Below are positions 1 to 9,346 of a stretch of DNA of 64,000 bases, piece by piece (position 1 is the first letter of the stretch; each line of letters begins with the position of its first letter). The translations under genes and the position numbers were made by a program. This DNA comes from Brevibacillus reuszeri (lineage in GTDB: Bacteria > Bacillota > Bacilli > Brevibacillales > Brevibacillaceae): positions 48,574-112,573 of the forward strand of contig NZ_LGIQ01000020.1 in assembly GCF_001187725.1 (NCBI RefSeq). The letters are read 5' to 3'. The notes below the pieces were generated by a model. The model was not told where the DNA came from and ran no database searches. It worked only from the letters and a program-made list of their open reading frames with translations.

Positions 1-85
1 GAATGCGTAGTGTACGACGAATCTCCTTGGGAATCACGACCCTGCCGAGGTCGTCAATTCGACGAACGATACCAGTTGCTTTCAT
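1..85 (-). CDS. spoVT: Stage V sporulation protein T (N-terminal part, cut by window edge)
   Basis: Only the first 28 codons are inside the window. They read as an AbrB-type swapped-hairpin DNA-binding domain (MKATGIVRRIDDLGRVVIP...), the same fold as AbrB at 21.2 kb. SpoVT is known as a forespore transcription factor that tunes sigma-G genes late in sporulation. Identity rests on the N-terminus together with its place just downstream of mfd, which is where spoVT lies in Bacillus. The start is the ATG at 85 with a GAGG ribosome site about 9 nt upstream. A sigma-G-like promoter lies about 160 bp upstream (248-276), as expected for this gene. Another AbrB-family member cannot be excluded without the C-terminal GAF-like domain. 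Confidence 0.85.
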   Translation of the reverse strand, partial: MKATGIVRRIDDLGRVVIPKEIRRTLRI

Positions 86-247
86 GTCATGTTGCCTCGC
101 TTTCCCTGAGAAGTGGGTAGTGAAATGAATGGGTGTTGGTTGGTTAGCTGTATTTTTTCCTGAAATTCTAATTTTAACTATGCGTGACGGTTGTAATTTT
201 TTCCAGATTGTTTTAGTTACTCTCCCCCGGGTGGTAGCGAGTGATTA

Positions 248-276
248 TAGTATTTGCCCACACTTGAAGAATATGC
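248..276 (-). promoter_or_regulatory. Sigma-G-type promoter of spoVT
   Basis: On the minus strand GCATA and AATACTA are separated by 17 bp. This closely matches the sigma-G pattern GHATR / CATWHTA. It lies just past the prsA terminator and about 160 bp before the spoVT start, so spoVT would have its own forespore promoter. Inference from consensus only. Confidence 0.55.
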
Positions 277-284
277 GAGAAAAC

Positions 285-318
285 GAAAAAACAGGGAGAA
301 TTGCCTCCCTGTTTTTTT
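285..318 (-). terminator. Rho-independent terminator of the mfd-prsA unit
   Basis: An inverted repeat ACAGGGAG...CTCCCTGT is followed on the minus strand by a run of six T. It begins 11 bp after the prsA-like stop codon and separates that operon from spoVT. A-tracts on the other side make it potentially bidirectional. Confidence 0.85.
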
Positions 319-328
319 ATGAACGCAT

Positions 329-1399
329 TTATTTAGCTGCTGGTTGTTTAGCCTCAGGTACGTTGTACTTGGTGATGAGCTTGTCCAGCTCGTTTTTACC
401 AAATTCGTCATAGCCTTTTTCCAGTGCACTTGCACGGAGCTGGTCCTTCATTTCGTCAAACGTTTTTTCTTTGCGTTCTTCTACTTTAATAATGTGGTAA
501 CCATAATCCGTTTTGACCGGTGGTCCCACTTCTCCAACCTTTTGGTTCAGGGATGCCTCTTTAAACTCAGGCACCCACCCAGTTACATCAGCATTTGCAT
601 ACAGGCCGCCGTTTTCCTTGCTGCCTGGATCATCCGTAAATTCCTTCGCAAGCGTTGCGAAGTCCTCCCCTTTTTTCAGGCGAGCTTCCAGATCGTTAGC
701 CAGCTTTAATGCTTCCTCTGGCGTACGTTTTTCTGTAGAGATCAGGATATGACGAACAGAAGCAGTCGTACGGGACGCTTTGTCCATACTGTCATAAATT
801 GGCTTCAGTTTCTCGTCGTTAATGTCCTTTTTCAGCACATTGATCGAGTCGTTAATGAGCGCCATTTGGTTGACAACCTTGTCCTTGGTTACTCCTTGGC
901 CTTCAATCAGCTTGGTAAACTTCGCTTCGTCTTTGCCCAGAAAGCCCATATACTGGCCTTTGATTTTTTCAAAGGTTTTCTCAGCCAAATCCTTGGATTC
1001 CTTTTGGATCGCAGCATCAGCGCGGGAAGCCAGAATCTTTGTTGCTGTGAACTCACGTGCAAAAGCTTTCAGCGCATCGTTATCGGCAATCTCAATCATG
1101 CCGCCTTGTTGCGGGTTCATGAAATTGATGACACGCAAAAATTCCTCGAACTCCTGACCTGTTACAGTACCTCCCTGATACTCCACAATTACTGCCTTAG
1201 GATCGACTGTAAACGGCAGAGTCAGTTTGGGAAATTGAGTCAACGGGTCATTGGCATCAGCTGCCTGGTTACCATTTTGACCTTCTGTCTGATTCGCTGG
1301 TGGTTGGTTAGACTGCGCATTTTCTTCTGCTTTACCGCATCCGGTCATGAGAGCCACGACCAATACAGCCGAAGATAAAATGGCTACAGAACGTTTCAT
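329..1399 (-). CDS. PrsA-like foldase lipoprotein (parvulin peptidyl-prolyl isomerase)
   Basis: A 356-residue secreted lipoprotein. A lysine/arginine N-terminus and hydrophobic core end in a lipobox-like MTGC with Cys21 as the lipidation site, followed by a Gln/Asn-rich linker (25-50). Residues about 214-308 form a PpiC/parvulin domain (VRHILIS..., GGLY, GWVPEFKEAS, DYGYHIIKVEER). A helical chaperone-like region lies on both sides, as in PrsA/SurA. It should act on the outer face of the membrane in folding exported proteins. It follows mfd by 31 bp and is probably co-transcribed with it. Bacillus subtilis has spoVT at this position, so the insertion of a foldase gene between mfd and spoVT is lineage-specific. 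The sequence does not decide whether this is the main PrsA or a paralogue. Confidence 0.88.
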   Translation of the reverse strand: MKRSVAILSSAVLVVALMTGCGKAEENAQSNQPPANQTEGQNGNQAADANDPLTQFPKLTLPFTVDPKAVIVEYQGGTVTGQEFEEFLRVINFMNPQQGGMIEIADNDALKAFAREFTATKILASRADAAIQKESKDLAEKTFEKIKGQYMGFLGKDEAKFTKLIEGQGVTKDKVVNQMALINDSINVLKKDINDEKLKPIYDSMDKASRTTASVRHILISTEKRTPEEALKLANDLEARLKKGEDFATLAKEFTDDPGSKENGGLYANADVTGWVPEFKEASLNQKVGEVGPPVKTDYGYHIIKVEERKEKTFDEMKDQLRASALEKGYDEFGKNELDKLITKYNVPEAKQPAAK

Positions 1400-1430
1400 A
1401 ATTAAGGTTCTCCCTTCCTGGCAGGCCCAA

Positions 1431-4400
1431 TCATTTGTCTAGGACATAGGGCTCTTTCGTACCAGTGTCTCGACGCACCTGATGGAATTGACGCAGCAGC
1501 TTTTCAACCAGCTGCACGCCTTCATCTTCTCTTAACCCTTTTACTTTAACAGCAATCGTGATCTGTTGTCCACCCGACAGGCCTACTCTTCTGCTCCAAC
1601 TACTGGCAAGAGCGAACAAGGCTCCTCCATCAATGTTGTTGTTTTGGCTAGGATGCAGCAGCAGCTTGATCTCGTCCGGGTTCTTTTGACTGATTTCCGT
1701 AATGTGGTGCTCCAGGGCATATACACGCAATCTGGAAATCGTCAGGAGATTATCAACCGGCTTTGGTACAGGACCGAAGCGGTCGAGCAGCTCTTCTGCC
1801 AGATCATCCACATCCTCGAGCGTTGCGACTGCCACAAACTTTTTGTACATTTCAATTTTTTGTCGACTATCCGTAATGTACAGCGACGGAATGTACGCAT
1901 CCAGCTGCAGATTAATTTCCACAGGGGTGACGCTCTCTTGTTTGACTTCGCCTTTCAGCTCGTCAATTGCATCCTTTAGCATCTGACTGTACAAATCAAA
2001 TCCGACTGTGTTGATAAACCCGTGCTGCTCTGCCCCAAGCAAATTACCCGCTCCACGAATCGACAAGTCACGCATCGCGATCTTGAACCCGGAACCGAGC
2101 TCGGTAAATTCCTTGATGGCTTGGAGGCGTTTCTCTGCTACCTCCGTCAGGACCTTGTCGCGCTGATACGTAAAGTAGGCGTACGCGATCCGATTGGATC
2201 GACCGACACGTCCACGCAGCTGATACAGCTGGGACAAGCCCATTTTATCTGCATTGTAGATGATCAGCGTGTTTACATTCGGGATGTCCACACCTGTCTC
2301 AATAATCGTCGTGCTCACGAGCACGTCAAAGTTGCCTTCTAAAAAGTCGAGAATGACCCCTTCCAGCTCGCTCTCATTCATCTGTCCGTGCGCTACCGCG
2401 ATGCGGGCATCAGGAACCAGCATGGAAATTTGCTCTGCCATCTGCTCGATTCCCTGGACCTGATTGTACAGGAAGAATACTTGACCATCACGGGCGAGCT
2501 CCCGTTCAATCGCTTCACGCACCAATGCCGGACTGTAATCCATAACATAAGTTTGCACCGGGAAACGATTTTCTGGAGGAGTTTCGATGACGGACAAGTC
2601 ACGAACGCCCAGCATAGACATATGCAAGGTCCGTGGAATTGGCGTTGCTGTCAGCGTCATGACATCGACATTCGTTTTGATCTGCTTCAGTTTTTCCTTG
2701 TGGCTTACACCGAAGCGCTGCTCCTCATCCACGATGAGCAGACCCAGCTCGCGGAATTGCAGGTCTTTGGAGAGCAAGCGATGCGTACCGATAACGACAT
2801 CGACTGTACCTTCCTTCAGTCCCTTCAGGGAAGCATTCTGTTCTTTGCGTGAACGGAAACGACTCAAAACCTCAACGCGAATCGGATATTCAGAGAACCG
2901 CTCGCGGAATGTTTCGTAATGCTGCTGAGCCAAAATCGTCGTCGGCACAAGAACGGCTACCTGCTTGCCATCCATGACTGCCTTAAAGGCTGCACGAATC
3001 GCTACCTCTGTTTTTCCGTAGCCTACGTCCCCACATACTAGACGATCCATCGGACGCTTTCGTTCCATGTCGGACTTGACCTCTGCAATCGCGCGCAGCT
3101 GATCCGGCGTTTCCTGGTACGGGAACATTGACTCAAACTCACGCTGTTCTGTCGTGTCCGTAGAAAAGGAATGACCGACAGCCGCTTCCCGCACAGCATA
3201 CAGCTTGATCAAATCCTCCGCAATGTCTTTGACCGAGGATTGTACCTTGTTTTTGACACGCTTCCACTCACTGCCGCCCAAGCTGTAGATTTTGGGAGTA
3301 GCTTCTTCGCTCGCCACGTACTTCTGAACATGGTCGATCTGGTCAATCGGAACAAACAGGCTATCGCCCGCAGCGTATTGAATATGAAGATAATCTTTAT
3401 GAATTCCGAGTATTTCCTTGGTTTCAATTCCAAGGTATTTTCCAATTCCGTGATTGACGTGCACGACATAATCGCCCGGCTTTAATTCCAGGTAGTTTTT
3501 GATCCGCTCGGCGTTGTTCATCGTTTGCTGAACTTTGCGCGCCTTGCGCTGCTTCGCTGTAAATACCTCTCCTTCGGTGATGACGATCAGCTTGTTTAGC
3601 GGAAGCTCAAAGCCTGTTTGCAGGTTGCCCAAAATGATCGTAGGACGACCAGGCGGCACCATTTCTACGGCGTCACCAAGGACATCTGCTTCCATCTCAT
3701 AATCATGCAGGACGCGCTCCAGTCTTCTGGCACGCTCCATATCGGCTGCTACAAAAACGATTTGATCCTGCGATTTCTTCCAGCGCGCCAGCTCCGTTTT
3801 CAGCACATTCATTTGCCCGTGGAAATTTTGCATCGTACGACAGGTCAGATTGACGATATTTTGCGGCTGGGTCTTCGGGGACTGCCTCAGGAACAAGGAC
3901 AAGTAAACAATTTGCCGCTTTTTGGTCATCACGATATCTTCGTACGTACGGGACAGGCTGAGATTGGCCATGTACTCACCCTGAATAATTCTGCCTGTGA
4001 GCCACTCCGCTTCTTCCTTTTGCAACTGGGCGGATGTATCCAAGACGCGAGAAGGCTCGTCAATAATAAGCAGGGTTTCTGCTGGCATGTAAGACAAAAG
4101 TGTATCCTCTGTCGGATAAATCACGGAGATGTAGGAATAAAGCTGCGGAAAGCGCTGACCCTGGCTCATTCTCTCTACATCTGTGCCGATACGCTCGACA
4201 ACTTTTTCCTTGGCTCCGCCATCCTTTAGCTTGGCAACGGTTTCACCAAGCTTCTGCTCTAAGCGCACAGCGGATTCTTGAAGCAATGGCGTGGAAGCAA
4301 ACATTTCCTTTGCAGGGCCGATCACATACGTCTGAACGGACTCCAGAGACCGCTGTGAAAGCATGTCAAAGGTACGGATCGAGTCCACTTCCACATCAAA

Positions 4401-4988
4401 CAGCTCGATACGCACTGGCCATTCAGAGTCGATCGGATAAAGGTCAATGATGCCACCTCGAACACTCAGTTCTCCTTTTCTCTCCACCATATCGACGCGC
4501 TCGTAGCCAAGCTCAATACAGCGAAGCAAAAAGGCTTCGATGTCCAGCTCTTCACCGACAGCAAGCTTGATTTGCGATTCTCGCCAAACATGCGGGGGAA
4601 CGACTAATCGGCGCAATCCTGCGAACGGCGCAACCAAAAAACCCGTAAAGCCCTGGGCCAAACGGTTGAATACATGAATTCTTTGGGCCAGCATTTCAGG
4701 ACTGGCCACAGCAAGCTCTGAGCCGATCAGCTCGTTGCCTGGGTAGAGCAATACTTGATCGGGGTCAACCAGCTCGATCAAATCTTCGTATACTTTTTGC
4801 GCCTGGTACATGTTATGGGTCACAACGCAAACAGGGCGATCAGTCATCTGTTTTACTGCCGCCATAAGCGTCTGTCTGGCTGATCCTGCCAAACCGGAGA
4901 CGAGTTGTTCGTGTAGTCCCTTTTCCAGACCAGCCACGATCGTCCCGATATTTGTGTCCTGTTTCATCGGGTTAATGATGACTTGCAT
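1431..4988 (-). CDS. mfd: Transcription-repair coupling factor
   Basis: An 1185-residue protein of full family length. Mfd displaces RNA polymerase stalled at lesions and recruits UvrA. Residues about 1-350 are the UvrB-like damage-recognition module. Residues 503-560 form the CarD-like RNA polymerase interaction domain (GDYVVHVNHGIGKYLG). The RecG-like translocase has Walker A GDVGYGKT at 653-660 and DEEQ at 754-757, then the Q/R motifs of motif VI (YQLRGRVGRS) and the C-terminal TRCF domain. The start at 4988 has a GAGGGGATT ribosome site; an internal Met at residue 8 is an alternative. The gene lies between fin and the prsA-like gene, as expected from synteny with Bacillus. Confidence 0.97.
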   Translation of the reverse strand: MQVIINPMKQDTNIGTIVAGLEKGLHEQLVSGLAGSARQTLMAAVKQMTDRPVCVVTHNMYQAQKVYEDLIELVDPDQVLLYPGNELIGSELAVASPEMLAQRIHVFNRLAQGFTGFLVAPFAGLRRLVVPPHVWRESQIKLAVGEELDIEAFLLRCIELGYERVDMVERKGELSVRGGIIDLYPIDSEWPVRIELFDVEVDSIRTFDMLSQRSLESVQTYVIGPAKEMFASTPLLQESAVRLEQKLGETVAKLKDGGAKEKVVERIGTDVERMSQGQRFPQLYSYISVIYPTEDTLLSYMPAETLLIIDEPSRVLDTSAQLQKEEAEWLTGRIIQGEYMANLSLSRTYEDIVMTKKRQIVYLSLFLRQSPKTQPQNIVNLTCRTMQNFHGQMNVLKTELARWKKSQDQIVFVAADMERARRLERVLHDYEMEADVLGDAVEMVPPGRPTIILGNLQTGFELPLNKLIVITEGEVFTAKQRKARKVQQTMNNAERIKNYLELKPGDYVVHVNHGIGKYLGIETKEILGIHKDYLHIQYAAGDSLFVPIDQIDHVQKYVASEEATPKIYSLGGSEWKRVKNKVQSSVKDIAEDLIKLYAVREAAVGHSFSTDTTEQREFESMFPYQETPDQLRAIAEVKSDMERKRPMDRLVCGDVGYGKTEVAIRAAFKAVMDGKQVAVLVPTTILAQQHYETFRERFSEYPIRVEVLSRFRSRKEQNASLKGLKEGTVDVVIGTHRLLSKDLQFRELGLLIVDEEQRFGVSHKEKLKQIKTNVDVMTLTATPIPRTLHMSMLGVRDLSVIETPPENRFPVQTYVMDYSPALVREAIERELARDGQVFFLYNQVQGIEQMAEQISMLVPDARIAVAHGQMNESELEGVILDFLEGNFDVLVSTTIIETGVDIPNVNTLIIYNADKMGLSQLYQLRGRVGRSNRIAYAYFTYQRDKVLTEVAEKRLQAIKEFTELGSGFKIAMRDLSIRGAGNLLGAEQHGFINTVGFDLYSQMLKDAIDELKGEVKQESVTPVEINLQLDAYIPSLYITDSRQKIEMYKKFVAVATLEDVDDLAEELLDRFGPVPKPVDNLLTISRLRVYALEHHITEISQKNPDEIKLLLHPSQNNNIDGGALFALASSWSRRVGLSGGQQITIAVKVKGLREDEGVQLVEKLLRQFHQVRRDTGTKEPYVLDK

Positions 4989-5149
4989 TCACTAATCCCC
5001 TCTCTCATTCTTCTCGGGTAAAAACCTCGACCAGGACTATTCATGGCAAGGTGTTTGCGTGTAGCTTAAAAGTTGTTATGCATTTCAGAAAGTTTATCTA
5101 GAGACGATTCGCTAAGATAACCGAATGGGTCGACCATGCGAAAAGAAGC

Positions 5150-5168
5150 CTTAGCTCCCCAAGCTAAG
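5150..5168. repeat. Short palindrome CTTAGCT/AGCTAAG
   Basis: A 7-bp perfect inverted repeat with a 5-nt CCCCA loop in the fin-mfd gap. It has no T-run, so it is not a standard terminator. It resembles the larger inverted repeat at 11002-11038, which also begins CTTAGCT...CCAAGCT. The rest of the 4989-5205 gap shows no gene. Confidence 0.5.
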
Positions 5169-5205
5169 ACCTTGTCAGTGCAAGCCTTCCAAAATGTGTA
5201 TCCAC

Positions 5206-5436
5206 TTATTGAAGCGGGCTTCCAACTAGCGAGAGCTCTGGATTTTGATTCAGCGCTTCACGACAATAATCGCATGTGATGCTGACAACCGTATCTCCAC
5301 TCTGTTCTCTCGATATTATAAGAGCACGTTCCTCTGGGGTCAAGGAATCAAACCCGAGCTGCGCTTCTGTCACTTGTGCTTCATCAAATTCGGCGATCTT
5401 CATACCGCAACAACGGCACGTATATCGTATGCTCAT
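5206..5436 (-). CDS. fin: Anti-sigma-F factor Fin
   Basis: A 76-residue protein, the same length as Bacillus Fin (YabK). It has CRCC near the N-terminus (Cys7, Cys9, Cys10) and a CDYC pair (55-58), a likely zinc site. The segment GFDSLTPEERALIIS is typical of the family. Fin is known to bind core RNA polymerase and help switch the forespore from sigma-F to sigma-G. It sits between pth and mfd exactly as in Bacillus. The start has a strong GGGGGTGG ribosome site. A good sigma-F/sigma-G promoter directly upstream (5469-5498) indicates forespore expression independent of the pth operon. Confidence 0.9.
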   Translation of the reverse strand: MSIRYTCRCCGMKIAEFDEAQVTEAQLGFDSLTPEERALIISREQSGDTVVSITCDYCREALNQNPELSLVGSPLQ

Positions 5437-5468
5437 GTATATGCCACCCCCATACTATTCATATCGAT

Positions 5469-5498
5469 TAGTATGGTCTCTTCGATAGCAAATCATAC
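5469..5498 (-). promoter_or_regulatory. Sigma-F/sigma-G promoter of fin
   Basis: On the minus strand GTATG and CATACTA are separated by exactly 18 bp, a full match to the sigma-G consensus. The predicted start is about 25 nt before the fin ATG. Fin is known to be made under sigma-F and sigma-G, which fits. Confidence 0.75.
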
Positions 5499-5542
5499 TA
5501 GAGGCACACGTGTCCCTTAGGATATGGAGAATTTCATGCAGA

Positions 5543-6112
5543 TTACTTTTTCAAGCTGTTATAGTGATTCATCACTTTAACAAATGGCTCCCTTGTCCAC
5601 ATGGCGGCCGCATCTGCTGCAAGAGTAACTGCCTCGGTTATATCGGCTCTCTCGGCAGCAGGAAAGGCTTGAAGCACATAATCACTGACACTTCTGCCTG
5701 GCTCAGGGCGACTGATCCCTACCTTGATCCGCTTGAAATCCTGCGTACCCAAGTGCGCGATCATGGACTTGATGCCGTTATGTCCTCCAGCACTGCCTTT
5801 TTCACGCAAGCGGAGCTGCCCTGTTGGCAAATCAAGATCATCAAAGATGACGACCAGTTCATCCGGGATTAGCTTGTAAAATTTCAGAATTTCCGCGACG
5901 GATTCGCCGGATAAGTTCATGTACGTCTGCGGCTTAACCAGAAGCACCTTTTCCGCTTCCAGTCTTCCCTCGCCTACAAGCGCGCGGAACTTGTTCTGCG
6001 TAACAGGGATTCCCCATTTCTCGCTAATCTTATCTATGGCCATAAATCCAGCATTATGTCTCGTATCTTCATATTTTTTGCCAGGGTTGCCCAATCCGAT
6101 GATCACTTTCAC
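5543..6112 (-). CDS. pth: Peptidyl-tRNA hydrolase
   Basis: A 189-residue enzyme of normal length that cleaves the ester of peptidyl-tRNA released from stalled ribosomes. The N-terminus carries GLGNPG (6-11), and TRHNAGF holds the catalytic His20. FDDLDLPTGQLRLREKGSAGGHNG is the substrate-binding region. The start is GTG at 6112 with GGAGGGAG upstream. It is downstream of ctc and was named spoVC in Bacillus because alleles affect sporulation. Confidence 0.97.
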   Translation of the reverse strand: MKVIIGLGNPGKKYEDTRHNAGFMAIDKISEKWGIPVTQNKFRALVGEGRLEAEKVLLVKPQTYMNLSGESVAEILKFYKLIPDELVVIFDDLDLPTGQLRLREKGSAGGHNGIKSMIAHLGTQDFKRIKVGISRPEPGRSVSDYVLQAFPAAERADITEAVTLAADAAAMWTREPFVKVMNHYNSLKK

Positions 6113-6212
6113 TTCTTGCTCCCTCCTAATCTCCCCTCATTGTACTAGAATGGCCTCGCGAACAAAAGAAAAAGGCTCAGATGAATCACCCTGAGCCCTT
6201 CTTCGTCATTGG

Positions 6213-6836
6213 CTACACTTTTTTTGCTTGCTCGGTTTCCGATGCTGCCTGTTCAGCAACCTCAGCAGCAGCATGCTGTGCTTCAATCGACTCCTCCGAC
6301 TTCGCTTTAACCGGCAATACACTGATCAGTACCTCTGTCATATCTAACCCCAGCTCTACCCCTGGAGGAATCTGCAAATCACTGACCAACACCACATCGC
6401 CGATATGGAAGCCATCCACGTCTACCGTAAACGTCTCAGGAATGTTTCCTGGCAGGCAGCTGACCTCTACGCTATGTCGAACGAGCGTTGCGACTCCCAG
6501 CTCCGGATCTCCTGTCATGAGGACCGGAACCGTCGTGTGAATCTTTTCATTCATGTTGATCTTTTTAAAGTCGGCATGTAGGATATTTCCCATTAACGGG
6601 TGACGCTGCAGCTCGTACACCATCACATCATGCGAGCTGCCATCTACGGTTAATCGAAAAGGTTTGTTCGTCGCCTGATGGCGAAGAGCAGCATCCAAAT
6701 CCTTGCCCAAGACCTGGATGGTCTGATTGCCCATATCGCTGCCGTAAACAATAGCAGGTACCCACCCATTTCTCCGCAATGCCTTAATGGTGTTGCCCGT
6801 GCCTAGAGCGCGCGATTGTGCCTGTATCGCTTCCAC
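6213..6836 (-). CDS. rplY: 50S ribosomal protein L25 / general stress protein Ctc
   Basis: A 207-residue protein of the long (Ctc/TL5) form: an N-terminal L25 5S-rRNA-binding barrel (about 1-95) plus the C-terminal TL5-type beta domain (about 98-185) and an acidic Ala/Glu tail. The start is GTG at 6836 with AAGGAGGTTTTTTT upstream. In Bacillus ctc is a sigma-B stress gene. No sigma-B motif was recognised here, and a short palindrome between prs and this gene (6904-6920) might separate them partly. Confidence 0.94.
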   Translation of the reverse strand: MEAIQAQSRALGTGNTIKALRRNGWVPAIVYGSDMGNQTIQVLGKDLDAALRHQATNKPFRLTVDGSSHDVMVYELQRHPLMGNILHADFKKINMNEKIHTTVPVLMTGDPELGVATLVRHSVEVSCLPGNIPETFTVDVDGFHIGDVVLVSDLQIPPGVELGLDMTEVLISVLPVKAKSEESIEAQHAAAEVAEQAASETEQAKKV

Positions 6837-6927
6837 AAAAAAACCTCCTTCAGACCGCTAGTAAAAGTTTCCTCACTAGCTTGTCCATCGGAGGTTTATT
6901 TCAATCCCCTAAAAGGGGATGGCTTGA

Positions 6928-7878
6928 TTAATCAAATAGCTTGCTTACAGACAGCTCTTCGTGTACGCGAATAATCGCTTCACCGATGATTGGCGCAACG
7001 GACAGAACCGTAATTTTATCAATCAGTTTATCTTCTGTCAGCGGGATCGAGTTGGTTACGATCAGCTCGCGAATCTTCGAGTTGGCGATGCGCTCGATAG
7101 CTGGTCCAGACAGAACTGGATGTGTGCAGCATGCGTATACTTCACGAGCACCAGCTTCAACCAGTGCACTCGCAGCGAGTGTGATGGTTCCAGCTGTATC
7201 GATGATATCGTCAATGATGATTGCTGTCTTGCCTTCAATGTTCCCTACGATATTCATAACCTCAGCTACGTTTGGCTCAGGACGACGTTTGTCGATAATG
7301 GCAATTGGCGCTTCCAGACGCTCAGCCAATTTGCGGGCACGAGTAACCCCACCATGGTCAGGAGATACAACCACGATGTCCGAGAGGCCTTTTTCAGAGA
7401 AGTGTTTACCCAAGATTGGTACTCCCAGCAGGTGATCCACAGGGATGTCGAAAAACCCTTGGATTTGTGTAGCATGCAGGTCCATTGTGATGACACGTTG
7501 TGCCCCTGCAGTTTCGATCAAATTAGCAACCAGCTTGGCAGTGATCGGATCACGTGCGCGTGCTTTGCGATCTTGACGAGCATAGCCGTAGTAAGGAATC
7601 ACCACGTTGATGCTTTTTGCAGAAGCGCGTTTGAGTGCGTCCACCATTACCAAAAGCTCCATCAGGTGTTCATTAACGGGAGCAGACGTTGGCTGAATAA
7701 CAAATACGTCACAACCGCGAACGCTTTCATTCAATTTGATTTGGCATTCGCCGTCACTAAAGCGCACTGCTTGTGCGTTTCCGAGCGGTACACCAATGTG
7801 TTCAGCGATTTCTTTTGCCAGTTCTGGGTTTGCGTTGCACGTAAATACCTTCAGTTTTGGGTCGCGGTAGTTAGCCAT
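6928..7878 (-). CDS. prs: Ribose-phosphate pyrophosphokinase
   Basis: A 316-residue class I PRPP synthetase that makes PRPP from ribose 5-phosphate and ATP. Visible motifs are DLHATQIQGFFDIPVDHL (substrate and metal binding), the flexible loop around PDHGGVTRARKLAE, and the PRPP-binding signature IIIDDIIDTAGT. The start ATG has GGGAGG upstream. It follows glmU by 22 bp and so is probably co-transcribed. PRPP is the effector of PurR, encoded 4 kb upstream in the same direction. Confidence 0.98.
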   Translation of the reverse strand: MANYRDPKLKVFTCNANPELAKEIAEHIGVPLGNAQAVRFSDGECQIKLNESVRGCDVFVIQPTSAPVNEHLMELLVMVDALKRASAKSINVVIPYYGYARQDRKARARDPITAKLVANLIETAGAQRVITMDLHATQIQGFFDIPVDHLLGVPILGKHFSEKGLSDIVVVSPDHGGVTRARKLAERLEAPIAIIDKRRPEPNVAEVMNIVGNIEGKTAIIIDDIIDTAGTITLAASALVEAGAREVYACCTHPVLSGPAIERIANSKIRELIVTNSIPLTEDKLIDKITVLSVAPIIGEAIIRVHEELSVSKLFD

Positions 7879-7900
7879 GATCTTCTCTTAGAACCTCCCG

Positions 7901-9286
7901 TTATGATTGCTTTTTGCCCTTGCGAGGCATTTTGCTAGCGTAGTCTAATTTATTTACCTGACGCTCACGTGCAATCGCAAGCGCATTATCTGGTACATCC
8001 TGATTGATTGTCGAGCCTGCAGCAACGTATGCATTTTGTCCCACTGTAACCGGAGCAACCAAATTGGTATTGCAACCAATGAATGCCCCATCCTGCACAA
8101 TGGTTTTATGCTTGACGGCACCATCGTAATTGACAGTAATGGTTCCGCAGCCAATATTGACTCCGTCACCAATTTCCGCGTCACCTACGTAGCTAAGATG
8201 AGGGACCTTGCTTCCGTCACCAATTTTTGCATTTTTCAATTCTACGAAATCGCCGACCTTGGCTTTGCGTCCGATCTGTGTTCCCGGACGAATGTAGGCG
8301 TATGGACCAATCGCCGTTTCTGCATCGACACTTGCATCAACCATGACAGAGTACGTAATGGAAACACCATCAGCCATTTCGACATTGGTCAAATCGACTT
8401 GTGGACCGATGACGCAATCAGTACCAATGGTTGTCCGTCCGCGCAAGTGTGTACCTGGCTCGATTACGGTATCCGATCCGATGATCACATCCGCCTCGAT
8501 GTACGTAGAGGAAGGATCAATAATCGTCACACCATTGCGCATATGCGTTGTCGCAATACGCTTACGCATGTACGTCTCGGCTTCAGACAGCTGCACGCGA
8601 TCGTTGACACCCATCGTTTCATCTGGGTCCTTCGCTTCGAATGCGACGACTTTTTCACCAGCATCGCGTAAAATGGCGACGCAGTCTGTTACATAGTATT
8701 CACCTTGCACGTTGTCATTTTTCACTTCCGCCAAGGCTTTCCATAATTTTCGGTTGTCATAACAATATATTCCGGTATTAATCTCGCGGACCGCCCTTTC
8801 CTCATCGGAGGCGTCCTTATGTTCCACGATTCGCAATACTTCGCCCGACTCATTGCGCACGATGCGCCCATAACCAGTAGGATCAGGAAGCACGGCTGTC
8901 AAAACAGTCGCTGCCGCTTGCTGTTCCTCGTGATAGCGCAGCAAATCAGACAACGTCTGAGCAGACAAGAGAGGGACATCTCCGTACAAAAGAAACGTAG
9001 TGCCTTCTTTATCTTGTAAAAACGGCGCTGCCTTCGAAACGGCATGTGCCGTTCCCAACTGTTCTTCTTGCAGTGCATAAGTGATGTCCTCGCCTAGTTT
9101 GGCGCGGACTGCGTCAGCACCATGACCTACGACGACAACGATTTCCTCAACCTGCATGTTGCCAAGCGTATCCACTACATGCTGGACCATTGGCTTACCG
9201 CACACAGGGTGCAAAACCTTGTACAGCTTCGATTTCATCCGTGTACCCTGACCAGCTGCCAGAACCACGGCATGGATCTTAGACAT
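7901..9286 (-). CDS. glmU: Bifunctional GlmU: UDP-GlcNAc pyrophosphorylase / GlcN-1-P acetyltransferase
   Basis: The chosen start is ATG at 9286 (MSKIHAVVLAAG), preceded by GGAGGG with good spacing. A longer frame to 9313 would place the ribosome site inside the gene. The product is 461 residues, family-typical. The N-terminal nucleotidyltransferase has LAAGQGTRM...K near residues 8-20. The C-terminal half is a left-handed beta-helix of hexapeptide repeats (IGSDTVIEPGTHLRG..., IGCGTITVNYDG). It makes UDP-GlcNAc for peptidoglycan. Unlike Bacillus, spoVG is not directly upstream because an opposite-strand gene intervenes, and a separate sigma-A promoter precedes glmU. Confidence 0.97.
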   Translation of the reverse strand: MSKIHAVVLAAGQGTRMKSKLYKVLHPVCGKPMVQHVVDTLGNMQVEEIVVVVGHGADAVRAKLGEDITYALQEEQLGTAHAVSKAAPFLQDKEGTTFLLYGDVPLLSAQTLSDLLRYHEEQQAAATVLTAVLPDPTGYGRIVRNESGEVLRIVEHKDASDEERAVREINTGIYCYDNRKLWKALAEVKNDNVQGEYYVTDCVAILRDAGEKVVAFEAKDPDETMGVNDRVQLSEAETYMRKRIATTHMRNGVTIIDPSSTYIEADVIIGSDTVIEPGTHLRGRTTIGTDCVIGPQVDLTNVEMADGVSITYSVMVDASVDAETAIGPYAYIRPGTQIGRKAKVGDFVELKNAKIGDGSKVPHLSYVGDAEIGDGVNIGCGTITVNYDGAVKHKTIVQDGAFIGCNTNLVAPVTVGQNAYVAAGSTINQDVPDNALAIARERQVNKLDYASKMPRKGKKQS

Positions 9287-9317
9287 GTCAACCCTCCATC
9301 GTAGAAGTTCCACAATG

Positions 9318-9346
9318 ACTATATCTTAATCATATGTGGATTTCAA
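9318..9346 (-). promoter_or_regulatory. Sigma-A promoter of the glmU-prs unit
   Basis: On the minus strand TTGAAA and TATAGT are separated by 17 bp, about 32 bp before the glmU start. It lies in the divergent gap with the GTPase gene. Confidence 0.65.

Noticed and set aside
6961..7938. Long open frame (325 codons) on the plus strand opposite prs
   Set aside because: It is the mirror of a highly conserved minus-strand gene, has no ribosome site and yields Cys/His/Asn-rich protein text typical of antisense frames.
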